Source: Corythucha ciliata (Eukaryota; Arthropoda; Insecta; Hemiptera; Tingidae). From it: a stretch of 64,000 nucleotides of DNA. The notes beneath the pieces are model-generated. The model was not told the DNA's origin and did no database searches. It worked only from the letters and a program-made list of their open reading frames with translations. This document shows positions 44,807-54,009 of the stretch, piece by piece. Positions within the stretch are counted from its first letter, which is position 1; every line of letters begins with the position of its first letter. The stretch is from contig CM075942.1 of NCBI GenBank assembly GCA_038030265.1, forward strand, positions 69,940,926 to 70,004,925, written 5' to 3'. Made by a program: the position numbers and the translations under genes.

Positions 44807-45829
44807 CCGACCCGAAAGTTATCCGCCCATTGCCCTTTCAACTGTGTTGTGCAAGCTAGCTGAAAGGATGGCCCTGCATCGTCTGCAGATCTTCTTGAAT
44901 AAGCACAAGACCCTGTCTAACGCTCAAGCTGGATTTAGGGCAAATAGAAGCACCATGGAACATGTTATTCGCTTGGCAGAAGAGGTTAAGAATGGTTTCC
45001 AGCGAAAGCAGAGCACGCTGGCTGTTTTCGTCGACTTAGCACTGCTTTTGATGTTGTGTGGAGGAGGAGGCTGCTGGAAAAGCTTATTGACAAGGAGATA
45101 CATGGTAGAATGTACGGCTTCATGAGGTCCTTCCTCGCCCAACGTTACCTTCGGGTAAGGTACCGTGATGCCACATCCCCGTTCAAACAAACGAAGCAAG
45201 GTCTACCGCAGGGGTCCGTCCTCAGTCCGACTCTTTTCAACTTGATGATTGACGACGTGGTGCTCGAACTTCAAAAAATACCGGGCCTCAACTGTCTTCT
45301 GTACGTCGACGACCTTGTGGTCTGAGTGACAAGCAGTTCCATCCCGGCACTAGAAGAATGCCTTAACAAGGCAATAAAAGCCCTCCGGGCCTGGGCCAAC
45401 AGTAATGAACTTCGAGTAAACCCCAGTAAAACTAATTTCCAGCTGTTCACGCTCTCTACCAAGCCCCCTCCCGTCTCCCTGAGGTACGGTCAAGAACCCA
45501 TTGAGAAGACAAATGAAGCCACCTATCTGGGAGTCACGTTCGACAACAAGTTGAACTGGATAAGGAATGTGGAGCGGCTTCAGGCCAAGGGAGCGAAACG
45601 TACCCAGCTACTGAAGCGTCTCACGGGAACAAAGTGGGGCGCTCATCAGGATCTGCTAGCTCTGACGTACAAAACGTATGTTCGTCCAGTGATGGATTAC
45701 GGGGGGGAGGTGATGATAACAGCCTCAGCAACAACCCTAGAAAAGCTGGACAAAACGCGTGGACAAAAGATGGCGTATGCTATTGCTGGTCATTTGAAAG
45801 ATTTCTTTTATCTTTACCAAGGCTGCTGA
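44807..45829 (+). pseudogene. LINE reverse transcriptase fragment (unit 2, extends past the duplication)
   Basis: Carries the same 1-nt deletion (about 45036) and the same TGA (45323-45325) as unit 1, so both lesions predate the duplication. Unlike unit 1 the frame continues past the breakpoint: ITASATTLEKLDKTRG to a stop at 45827-45829. LINE similarity fades after about 45760. Confidence 0.88.
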
Positions 45830-46009
45830 ATAAGGGTCGCGGCACAGATATTCCTATAGACCCTCCTCCCCTGTATTCGTCCCTCATCTACAATGCAGCC
45901 AGTAGTGCATCGATGAAGGGGTGAAGAGGTGGGCAGCCATAAAATTGATAGCGTTTTCCATTTGCATGAAATTCCGCTGTATCAAAAATATATAAAAGAG
46001 GAAAAAATA

Positions 46010-46480
46010 GATAAAAATCGCTAGAATTGAGGAAACTCCGTAAAATCGCTAATCCACATGACTAAGAAGGGCAGTGCTAAAAAGGAGAAAACGGATCAAT
46101 TTGAGAAAATTCCCTAATTTACAGCTAAGATTGAGGACTGCGGTGATTCGCGGCTAAAATTAAGAAATTAGCGGCGCGCCTATAAAATTGGCCGCACAAA
46201 TTGAGAAAAAGCGCTGATTGTGAAACTAAAATGGAGAAAAACGCTAAATTCACGGATTTTCTAATTCGGGGCTGAAATTCAGTAAGAGCGGTGATTCGCG
46301 GGTGAAATTGATTTTTTTGCCGGGAATAATTCACGGCTAAAATTTAGAAATGATGCCCAGCTAAATTGAAAACCGCTAGCTCGGCGGATCAATTGCAGAA
46401 AATCCGCTCTTTTGTGGCTAGAATTTAGCAAACGCGGTAACTCGCGGCTAAAATGAAGATAACGCCAATCCATATGAAGT
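46010..46480. repeat. ~30-bp array, orientation A
   Basis: About 15 diverged units of cgctaatt...ggctaaaattgag type, ending before an A run at 46498-46513. Confidence 0.7.
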
Positions 46481-46701
46481 CATGACATAAGAACTGGAAA
46501 AAAAAAAAAAAAATCAAGAATTGAAGAAAGAAAAAAAAAATACCGGCGACAGATTTATTCATTATATCCATCTAACATCATCTAGATAAGATAAAATTCG
46601 GCGTGGTTAACCGATCAGGAGAAGCGCCTAGAGTTTCGAGAAACAATGGACCTGGGTGGGGTTCGGCTTAGCTTATCCCTCGGAGTACGACTCCCATAGG
46701 C

Positions 46702-46774
46702 GTCTCCGTGGCGCAAATGGCAGCGTGCTGGACTGGTAATCCAGAGGTTGCGGGTTCAAATCCCGCCGGGGAGC
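46702..46774 (+). tRNA. tRNA-Thr (anticodon GGT) or tRNA-like gene
   Basis: A 73-nt cloverleaf fits: acceptor stem with 6 of 7 pairs (1:72 is a G-G mismatch), D stem GCGC/GCGT, perfect 5-bp anticodon stem CTGGA/TCCAG with loop CTGGTAA, variable loop AGGTT, and perfect T stem GCGGG/CCCGC with loop TTCAAAT. The anticodon is at 46735-46737. Internal Pol III promoter boxes are consensus: A-box TGGCGCAAATG (46709-46719) and B-box GGTTCAAATCC (46753-46763). A run of six T (46776-46781) gives a terminator. No intron. The discriminator base is C and CCA is not encoded. GGT is not a usual nuclear Thr anticodon in eukaryotes, and the terminal mismatch is odd, so this may be a pseudogene or SINE head. 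Confidence 0.72.
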
Positions 46775-46959
46775 ATTTTTTCTCGAAACTCGAATCGTGT
46801 TGGGCTATGCCCTTCCATCGTCGTCCGGATAATATCAGTCTATTTAATTTATTAAAGAAAAAAAAGTTTCCTCACAACCAGGGGGCTCGAGCCCCCTCCT
46901 TTGGGGCAGTGGTGACGGAAAGGGGGGCGTTTTCGCGTTTGATTAGTTTGACCATTTTT

Positions 46960-47359
46960 TGCTATTTTTAGGACACGTATCGTCAGTTCAGACATTTCAA
47001 ACGTGTGAAAATATCTCAGTTTAGCCGTTTTTGACGCACAAATGGTCGATTTTCAAAACATGAATAATCTGTTTAGGGCTTTTCAAAGCGCGAATCGTCA
47101 GTTTAACCCTTAATAGGCCACGTTATTAAACATAAGAGTCAGTTTTAGCGATTTTTAGGGCGTGAATACGTCAAACTGCCAGTATATGGCAATTTCTAGG
47201 GCATGAATAGTCAGCGTGATATTTTCAAGCCGCGAATCGTCAGTTGAGCTACTTTTAGAAAGCGTAGAGCAGGTTTTACCAATCGTATGGCTTGTATAGC
47301 CAGTTTGGCCAATTTTAGGGCGCATAGTCAATGAGTTTTTTTTTTTTTTTTTTGTTTCT

Positions 47360-47406
<47 letters not shown>

Positions 47407-47950
47407 CATTTAAAAGCCGGGAATACGATGTCATACCAAGGCGAAAATAGTCAGTTTGGCTATTTTTGGCGAAATACTGGTCGATTTTACCATTTTCAGG
47501 GCTGGAATAAAAATTTATTTAAGCGCGTTCAGGGCAAAAATGACGTCAGTTAAACATTTTTGGAGCTAGTAAAGTCAGTTTGGCCATCTTTAAAGCGGCG
47601 CATCCACCAGTTTGGTTGTTTTTAGCGTGCTTAGTCCCATGAAGGTTATAGTTTGACCATTATTGGCGCGCCAATGGTCAATTTTGCAGCCTACAGGGCA
47701 GGAATCATCAGTTTAGGCATATTCAGGGCGTGAACCGTCAGTTTAGCCAATTTTTTGCACTTGGAGTCAGTTTGGCTATTTTTAGAGAGGTACCTAATTG
47801 CCAATTTTTAGGGTATAATTAGTCGCAGTTTAGCCGTTTTCAAAAGGCATAAATCGTCAGTTTTGCTATTTTGGGGAGCGATTATAGTCAGTTTAGCCGT
47901 TTTTATGGTGGGAATAGCTATTTCTAGGTAGTAATAAATCGCTGTTGAGT
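46960..47950. repeat. Second-dialect array (type D, reverse of type C)
   Basis: Units approximate cagtttggccatttttaggg then cgcgaat; the reverse complement equals the arrays at 18840 and 60350. Interrupted by a long T run at about 47336-47406 with two non-T breaks. Confidence 0.78.
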
Positions 47951-47984
47951 CCTTTTTAGTAGAGCGAAGGACACAATTTCCCCA

Positions 47985-48030
47985 AGCCCCCCCCCCTTGA
48001 GGAAATCCTGTATCAGCCATCTGTTCAAAG
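47985..48030. repeat. Transposon-terminus-like GC-rich end
   Basis: On the minus strand: atacaggatttcctcaaggg followed by G run and cttgggg. It resembles the CAGTGGCGGATCC-type ends and follows the type D array, so it may be that array's carrier terminus. No target duplication resolved. Confidence 0.4.
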
Positions 48031-48039
48031 ATATATCCC

Positions 48040-48411
48040 TAATGTAGATAAAAAGCTCATTCGCTGCTCAACTCGAGAAAATACGTGGCTGAAGTGGACA
48101 AGACGCGATCATTCGCTGCTGAAACGGGGGAAAACGAATAAATCGCGGATCAATTTGGCAAAACTTGTTAATTCACGGCTAAAATTGTGAAAAAGTGCTT
48201 ATATCGCGGCAAAAATTGGGAAAACACCAATTCGTGGTTACTATACATGGCAAGTTTCGGGCTAAAACTCAGAATTAAGAGAGAGTTAATCGGACTTACG
48301 AGCTCATCCGCTGGGAAAATAGAGACAAATAGAGTTAATTCGCATTTTCCGCGAGAGTGGATTTATGGTGTGTAACCCCTCCCAAGACAAAAACCTAGAT
48401 CCGCCACTGGA
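48040..48411. repeat. Orientation-A array ending in a CAGTGGCGGATC-type terminus
   Basis: Array units to about 48355, then cctcccaagacaaaaaccta and gatccgccactg (end 48409). The same terminal sequence (ccaagacaaattcctactta, cgccactg) ends the array inside the first element at about 2482. A shared terminus after an array at two loci suggests another satellite-carrying family. Confidence 0.5.
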
Positions 48412-48448
48412 TTGGGTTCATTTGTTGTGTAAAAATATCTACACCAGC

Positions 48449-48562
48449 ACTATATGCATCAAGCTTTTTGGATCACACCGAGACCGAGACCAAGTCTCGA
48501 GAAAATGAGACTTAGTCTCGGTCTCGGTCCGGAAAATGCAATCTCGGTCTCGGTGCATCACT
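48449..48562. mobile_element. Hairpin MITE with ctcggtctcggt repeats
   Basis: accgagaccgagacc near 48478 is mirrored by ggtctcggtccgg near 48520 and again by tctcggtctcggtgcatca at 48543-48561. The compact inverted-repeat structure has no coding role. Confidence 0.55.
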
Positions 48563-48724
48563 ATGTGAAACGCACTGAAACATCCAACATTGCAGCGACG
48601 ACTGTTCCATTTTCCGAAAATGAAGTTAGAATGTCGGGCGGTAAGTTGAGCTATGCTATCCGTGCAGGAGCGACCCTTTCGAAAGCCGAATTGACTTGGT
48701 GGGAGAATCCTATTGTGTTCTAGC

Positions 48725-49850
48725 TAGTATTCGAGTCTATTTTTGAGAACGCACGGGCAGGTGGCTTATGATCGGGTAATCAATATATGATCCATACCTG
48801 GCGCAGTGTTCATTGATTGAGGGATCACTCTATTCAATTCTTTGATCGTTACATCTTTTGTTAGTAGGTACATTTGACACTATTGGTGGTCTATTTACGA
48901 TGCTGACGGGAGGGGAAGAGACGTAGTCTGGAGTAAGTTTTTGTAGAAAGTCATGGCTCCAGCCCCCAGAGGTACAAGGGGGCTGCGTGAGCGACAAGTT
49001 TTTTAATGTTTTTAGTTGGGACTAAATTTTATTCATTGGAATATTTCTATTCAAACCCTCACAAAGACCTTTCCAAGCTTCTTTTTTTTGGAATCTTGTA
49101 CACAACTTTCGCACTAGCACTTTTGTGTTTGTATTGTACATAGGATGACAAGGAAGAGGAGTTCTCGTAAGAATGGAAGGCCTGTTTTCTTTCATCTGTG
49201 GCTTATGCGCAATTTTGAATCCACCAGATAGCTGGCTTTCCCTTAAGGGAGGGATTTTTGGATCGAGTTGGTATTGAAACTCACATGCCCTGTTTATTTT
49301 ACTAATGAGTTCTCCGCAAGAGTCATTACGTGAACCTTACAAGTTATTTTGAAAAACTTCCAAATTCGCCCGGTTAGAACACCATTTCCTGAGTGTAGAA
49401 AACTGTAAATCTTGTAACTTGTACAATATTGAGAAAATACTTGTTGGGAGATGGTCGGAACCCATTGGATCCTGTAATACTTCCCAATGTAGGGAGCTAT
49501 GGCCGCGGTGCAGAACGTTATGTCGATAGCCGAGAAATTGGCTGGGTTATTAGAGTTTATACACGTTGGGGTGCCAGAATTAAGAAAGGACAACTTTGCA
49601 TTGAGTAGCTCAGCACCTTTTTTCTGTGTGAACGGAGAACCGAGAGCCGTGTTCTGACAGTTAAAGCCGCCTAAAATCATTGATGGCTGAGGAACCGAGT
49701 TGAAAAAATCCAATTGTGCCTGAGACACTTAGTTTGTAGGCGAATTATAGATAGAAATTATAGCTAAATTCCTCCCTCCGCTAAGAGCAACTGAAACACC
49801 GGTGGCCATGATAGATACATAGGCCATGATTAGGTCTTGAAACTCGCAAT
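48725..49850 (-). pseudogene. Non-LTR element fragment: endonuclease, linker and start of RT
   Basis: On the minus strand from about 49850 a degraded endonuclease reads VALSGGRNLAIISIYNSPTN, a stop at about 49730, then SQAQLDFFNSVPQPSMILGG, FNCQNTALGS and AIDITFCTAAIAPYIG. The motif normally GDFN is GGFN here, so the catalytic Asp is missing. Further down (about 48950-48725) the linker SHDFLQKLTPDYV and NTAPGMDHI, the start of the RT domain, can be read with stops. The rest of RT is absent. Lineage unclear (R1/Jockey-like endonuclease). Confidence 0.72.
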
Positions 49851-49901
49851 TTCACCGAAATTAACGACTTGAAACTTGCAATTTAACGAAAATTGTGCCT
49901 G
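49830..49901. repeat. Type E repeat remnant
   Basis: cttgaaactcgcaatttcac then cgaaattaacgacttgaaac: two to three units like those at 40190-40670. It is cut by the gypsy insertion; a related piece may continue at 54140-54215. Confidence 0.45.
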
Positions 49902-49905
49902 GAAA

Positions 49906-50071
49906 CTTTTATATTTTAGAAAATAAGTCATGGAATGAGAACATTGTATTTTTAACCGAGACCAGAAAGAATACAATCTCACGGAAAAAGTCCAAAAACA
50001 TCAGATCCACTTTTTAAAACAATAATGGGGCAAAGCATGATATTCACAAAATGAAACCTTAGTTCCCAACA
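49906..50071 (-). repeat. 3' LTR of gypsy copy 3
   Basis: 166 bp; on the minus strand it starts TGTTGGGAACTAAGG and ends AATATAAAAG. Left-flanked by the target duplication gaaa. Differs from the 5' LTR by about five substitutions. Confidence 0.9.
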
Positions 50072-50104
50072 TTACTCGTCTCTTTGAAAAGTGACAAGAC
50101 TTGT

Positions 50105-51319
50105 CTACTCTGAAAAACGAAGCCTTATTTGGTCCGAGTGTCTTTTGACCATGTCGTTGTTTTCCTGTAGGAGCCACGTATTTAGGCCCAAACGTTTTCG
50201 AATAAGATTTACATTTTGGCGGTAGACCCTGATGAATACTTTCTGTCCCTCTGAGAATTCTTTACTTTTCGTTGGTTCGATTTTAGAGCGGTGAACTATT
50301 CTCGTTTTGTTCCGAAACGGCAGACTAATGTCTAATCTGGAACGTAATTTTCTGCCTAGAAAACGTTCAGCTGGAGACTCCTTTGTAATGCTGTGTGGCG
50401 TCATTCGATACTTAAATAAAAATGACTGCATATGATCGGTAAAAGTTTCTGATGGATGAGAATCCCACAACTTCTTTAGGGATGCTTTGAAAATGCACAC
50501 GTATCTTTCTGCTTGTCCATTGGAACATGGGTGGTACGGTGGAGTAGTAACGTGATTTATCGAGAAATTATTACAGAATTGTTTGAATTTTTCACTCGTG
50601 AAAGCACTTCCGTTGTCGGTGACGATGGTTTCGGGAATTTCATAACGTGAAATAAGCCCTTCTAGCACGCGCACTGTGGATTCTGTAGTAATGTTGTTCA
50701 TTTGTTCGACCTCAACCCACCTTGAGTACGAGTCAACGACGATTAAGAACGATTTATTGTAGAATGGACCAAGGAAATCACAGTGAATTCGACTCCAAGG
50801 CTGAGTTGGTTCTGGCCAGGCCGATAAAAAAGCCACCCTTGGTTCATTTTGAGCGAATAAATTACAGCTGCTGCTATCACGAGCCAAAGACTTCATACGT
50901 GTCATTCCGACGTGAGTGTCGTGATGGAAGTTTAGAATGCTAGTTCGAAATTTACTAGGAATTACGAGGCGAATCCCAAAACAGATGCATTCGTCTTGTA
51001 AACTTAACATTTCTCGTCTATCAAAAAATGGTTTGTACGATGGGGATGGACACTTATCAGGCCATCCATTCTTGATGAAGTTGAAAACTTCTCTGAAAGT
51101 ATCGTCTCGTTTACTGGCTTCAGCTACTTGCTTAATGGAATTTGGAAGGTCTTTTAGAGCATCTGCATGAATGAGAGATATTATTCGTTGAAACCCGTTA
51201 TCTTGATTGTCAAATAAGACGTCTTCTCCACAAGGCAATCGACTCAATGCATCTACTTTACTGAATTGTTTCGTCGGAACGTACTCTATTTGGAACGTGT
51301 AATTTGACAGAAGTAATGC
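50105..51319 (-). pseudogene. Gypsy copy 3 integrase
   Basis: Continues in the same frame as RNase H after a single TGA. The integrase joins element DNA to the host. The zinc-binding domain is damaged: HHDTHVGMTRMKSLARDSSS passes straight to CNLFAQ, so about 20 residues including part of the HHCC region are deleted in frame. The catalytic core is intact: IHCDFLGPF, VTDNGSAFTSE and NGQAERYV supply D, D and E. A C-terminal tail with basic residues ends at 50105. Mag/CsRn1-like gypsy by general resemblance; not proven. Confidence 0.88.
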
Positions 51320-52200
51320 TCATCGCTGAAGTCTGTTAGCCGTCATTGTAGGAATACCTTTTTTGGATCCGAAAATGCTTACCAATGGCCTGTGGTCAGT
51401 CTGCAAAATGAAGTTTCTCCCGAAAATATATTGACGAAATTTCTTGACGGCGAAAATTAGAGCCAATGCTTCTCGCTCAATTTGAGAATAGTTTCGCTCG
51501 GCCTCAGTCAACGTTTTTGAAGCGAAGGCTATGGGTTTCTCTGAACCGTCTGGAAAACGATGAGAAATACTGCTACCCACTCCCACCGACGATGCATCTG
51601 CTGAAACTACGATTGGTAAAGAGTTGTCGAAATGCGTCAAAACCGGCGAAGATAAAAGGGAACTTTGTAGCCTTTTGAAAGCTACCTCGCATTCCTCTGA
51701 CCATTTCCAAGGAACACCTTTCCGCCGTAGCTGATTTAGGGGGTAAGAAATGGTTGAAAACCCTTTGATGAACTTCGAGTAAAACGTCATCATTCCGATG
51801 AAAGATTCCAATTCTTTCACATTTTTCGGTCGAGGAATTTCGGATATGCAACGTACTTTTGAACTGGATGTATGAATTCCTTCCTTCGAAATAGTAAAGC
51901 CGAGGTAGTCCACAGAGACTTGGAAAAATTTGCACTTTTTCTTATTTACTCGGAAGCCGTATTGCGAAATCCGTTTGAATACTTCCTCTAATTTTTTTAA
52001 GTGTTCTTCGTCGTTTACACCGGTTACAATGACATCGTCTAAAAAACAAGAGACGTTGGGTAAACCTGCTAACATGGAATGCATTGCCTTTTGAAAAATC
52101 GAAGGCGCTGGGGCCACGCCAAAACACAACCGGTTGTACCTGTATAGACCTCTGTGCGTGTTTATTACGAGTAAATCCTTTGAAGCATCATCAACAGGAA
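51320..52200 (-). pseudogene. Gypsy copy 3 RT (3' half) and RNase H
   Basis: From the hairpin insertion inward the frame reads IPVDDASKDLLVINTHRG and LCFGVAPAPSIFQKAM, then the catalytic CFLDDVIVTG (about 52035). The connection domain (YLGFTISKEGIHTSSSK) and RNase H (VSADASSVGVGSSIS, REALALIFAVKKFRQY, LQTDHRPLV) follow. A TGA at 51320-51322, where other copies would have Trp, interrupts the polyprotein before the integrase linker. The first part of RT is on the other side of the insertion at 52213. Confidence 0.88.
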
Positions 52201-52212
52201 TTGAAAGATAAG

Positions 52213-52466
52213 GAATAATAGGCCGTGGGTGCGGAAGCGATAATCCAGATAAACAAGGAAAATAAGTCCTCTCCCGCTGTTGCTATATTTATTTATTGGA
52301 CCGGTTTCGGCCAATCGGCCATTTTCAACACACCCGATCGATAGATAAATCTAAACACTTTAGATTTATACATCGATCGGGTGTGTTGAAAATGGCCGAT
52401 TGGCCGAAACCGGTCCAATAAATAAATATAGCAACAGCGGGAGAGGACTTATTTTCCTTGTTTATC
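52213..52466. mobile_element. 254-bp hairpin element inserted in gypsy pol, with 12-bp target duplication
   Basis: ttgaaagataag occurs at 52201-52212 and 52467-52478, and removing the insert with one copy would restore the pol frame at this point. From about 52247 to 52466 the insert is an almost perfect inverted repeat: arms of about 108 bp (gataaacaaggaaaataagt ... ccgatcgat) around a tiny loop near 52357. A 34-bp non-palindromic segment (52213-52246) sits only on the left. Each arm holds atggccgattggccgaaacc and then aataaataaata, a motif that resembles the hammerhead-containing terminal regions of Penelope-like elements. A fragment of it recurs at 12218. Confidence 0.82.
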
Positions 52467-53035
52467 TTGAAAGATAAGCGTCAGATAGGTCGAGGACTGA
52501 GTATTTGTCACCCCCTCTCACTTTTGTAAAAACTTCGTCGGATGTAGGTAGTGGATAAACTTGTGTCTCCAGGTGAGAATTATCAAGTTCTTCATCTACT
52601 TTCCTTTGTAGAGCAAAAGGAATAGGTCTCGCCTTTTTAAAAACCGGAACTGAATTTGGCTTTAAAATTAGTTTGACCGTGAATTTTTTACAATAAGCAG
52701 TTTCTGTATCAAAAACGTGGCTGTATTTATTACAAAGAACGTCGATTGCTGAGCTTTTTAAATTTATTCGACCGTCAGTGTATAAAATGGAATTACTTTT
52801 AAACAAATTTTGTAAAGAATCTGAATGGAGATTCAGTTTGTCGATCCAATCGCGACCCAACAGATCTTGCGTTGCGTTTTCAGCGACATAAAGTGTAAGC
52901 ATCGCCGAAACCTCTTTGAATTTTACGTCAACAGTTTGTTTCCCTGCAAGTTTGATATTATGACCACTGAATGAGGTGAAATTACGTACAACGTTGAATA
53001 ATGGAAATTTCCCGAGACGATCCCACGTTGTTCGA
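52467..53035 (-). pseudogene. Gypsy copy 3 protease tail and RT 5' half
   Basis: After a frameshift near 53035 the frame continues from the protease (LYVAENATQDLLGRDWIDKL) into the RT N terminus (KKARPIPFALQRKVDEELD). It then jumps to HLETQVYPLPTSDEVFTKVR: about 40 residues that normally lie between these blocks are missing, an in-frame internal deletion near 52595. It ends at YSVLDLSDAYLS, motif A with its Asp, where the hairpin element is inserted. Confidence 0.85.
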
Positions 53036-53405
53036 TGATAGACGCACAACTTCCGGTATCCAGCTGCATCTGGACGCAAATGCCGTTGATTTTGACTGGT
53101 ACAAAAATGGGAGCGATTGCGTTTATGCTCAGTCCTTTCAACATGAAAACATCATCTTGGTCGCTTGTTTTTTCATCAGTCGAATTAATAATCTTTTTTG
53201 ACCTGCAAAATCCAGAAATGTGACCTTTTTTATTACATGAATGGCAGACTGCGTCTCTGAACTTACAAATGGAACGTAAATGTTTACCTCCGCACGAGTA
53301 ACAAATCCCAATTTTTGAATCTGATTGCCGCGAATTCTTTGAACTCTCACTTGAATTAGCACAAATCACTCCTCTGTCCACTGTCACTGCAGCTAAGGGC
53401 TGCAA
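52923..53405 (-). pseudogene. Gypsy copy 3 Gag zinc knuckles and protease start
   Basis: Two CCHC knuckles, [13 protein letters not shown] (lacking one standard spacing) and [14 protein letters not shown], are followed by a linker and the aspartic protease active site [12 protein letters not shown]. The protease then leaves this frame at about 53035. Upstream of 53405 stops interrupt the reading, so the Gag-Pol link is broken. Confidence 0.82.
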
Positions 53406-53469
53406 TGGACGATGTCACATTCAATTTGAGCCTTTGTCGCGCCGCTCGAAAACGCTTCCAGTGAACGAC

Positions 53470-53672
53470 CTACCTAATGGAGTGAAGGAAGCCTCAAGGC
53501 ACATCACAAGCTACCTTGGTTCAAGGAACGATTTTTACCAAGGCTTCCTTGAAGTCAAGGTAGCCTTCAACTCGAGGAAGTTTCATAAATACGAAAATTT
53601 GTCAAGGAAGGCTTCTCAAGGACGCCTTGACTCAAGGAAGCTTCAAGGAACGTTCATAAATACGGGCCTTAA
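53470..53672. mobile_element. MITE-like fragment replacing most of gag
   Basis: On the minus strand it begins aaggcccgtatttatgaacg and contains repeated ccttgaagcttccttgag-like units in both orientations, including a second tatttatgaaact near 53580. The right end joins directly to gag codons at 53672; the left end is indefinite. The body of gag between here and 53405 is missing or unrecognisable. Confidence 0.6.
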
Positions 53673-53817
53673 ACTTTACATTCCATACCTCGATGTCAGA
53701 TGAACAAGGGTTGAATAACTCCACCTGGATTTTCGGAGGAGGCCGATGAGATACTGTTTCATCTTTTTCTGGAGAAATATCCCTCAACGAAGACCGATTT
53801 TGTCTTGCTTTCGGCAT
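53673..53817 (-). pseudogene. Gypsy copy 3 Gag N terminus
   Basis: Starts at ATG just downstream of the primer site: MPKARQNRSSLRDISPEKDE and then PPPKIQVELFNPCSSD. Basic then proline-rich, as expected at a gypsy Gag start. Ends where the MITE-like fragment begins. Confidence 0.7.
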
Positions 53818-53839
53818 GATTCTTTAATCCTCGTCGCCA

Positions 53840-54005
53840 CTTTTATATTTTAGAAAATAAGTCATGGAATGATAACATTGTATTTTTAACCGAGACCAGA
53901 AAGAATACAATCTCACGGAAAAAGTCCAAAAATATCTGATCCACTTTTTAAAACAATAATGGGGCAAAGCGTGATATTCACAAAATGAAGCCTTAGTTCC
54001 CAACA
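53840..54005 (-). repeat. 5' LTR of gypsy copy 3
   Basis: 166 bp, matching 49906-50071 at about 161 positions. Followed on its outer side by the target duplication gaaa and on its inner side by the primer-binding site tggcgacgagg (minus strand). Confidence 0.9.
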
Positions 54006-54009
54006 GAAA

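Larger units (their letters stand above)
41589..45724. repeat. Tandem duplication unit 2 (4,136 bp)
   Basis: Near-identical second copy of 37454-41588 in the same orientation. Contents are parallel: basic ORF, family S 3' end, type E array and RT fragment. Beyond 45724 the RT continues into unduplicated sequence, so the original locus ran through this right edge and unit 1 is bounded by the junction. Confidence 0.92.
49906..54005 (-). mobile_element. Complete LTR-to-LTR Ty3/gypsy retrotransposon, defective (copy 3)
   Basis: Two 166-bp LTRs in direct orientation flank gag-pol on the minus strand, with 4-bp target duplication gaaa at 49902-49905 and 54006-54009. Next to the 5' LTR, tggcgacgagga (minus strand, from 53839) is a plausible tRNA primer site, probably tRNA-Ser. 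The order gag, protease, RT, RNase H, integrase is preserved. Damage: most of gag lost or replaced by a MITE-like insert, a frameshift in protease, an RT deletion, a hairpin insertion at 52213-52466, one TGA at 51320-51322 and an integrase zinc-domain deletion. The LTRs differ at about 5 of 166 positions, so the insertion is moderately old. No envelope gene. Confidence 0.92.

Noticed and set aside
47336..47406. Long T run as the poly(A) tail of a minus-strand LINE
   Set aside because: No LINE sequence adjoins it; it lies inside a type D array and looks like simple-repeat expansion.
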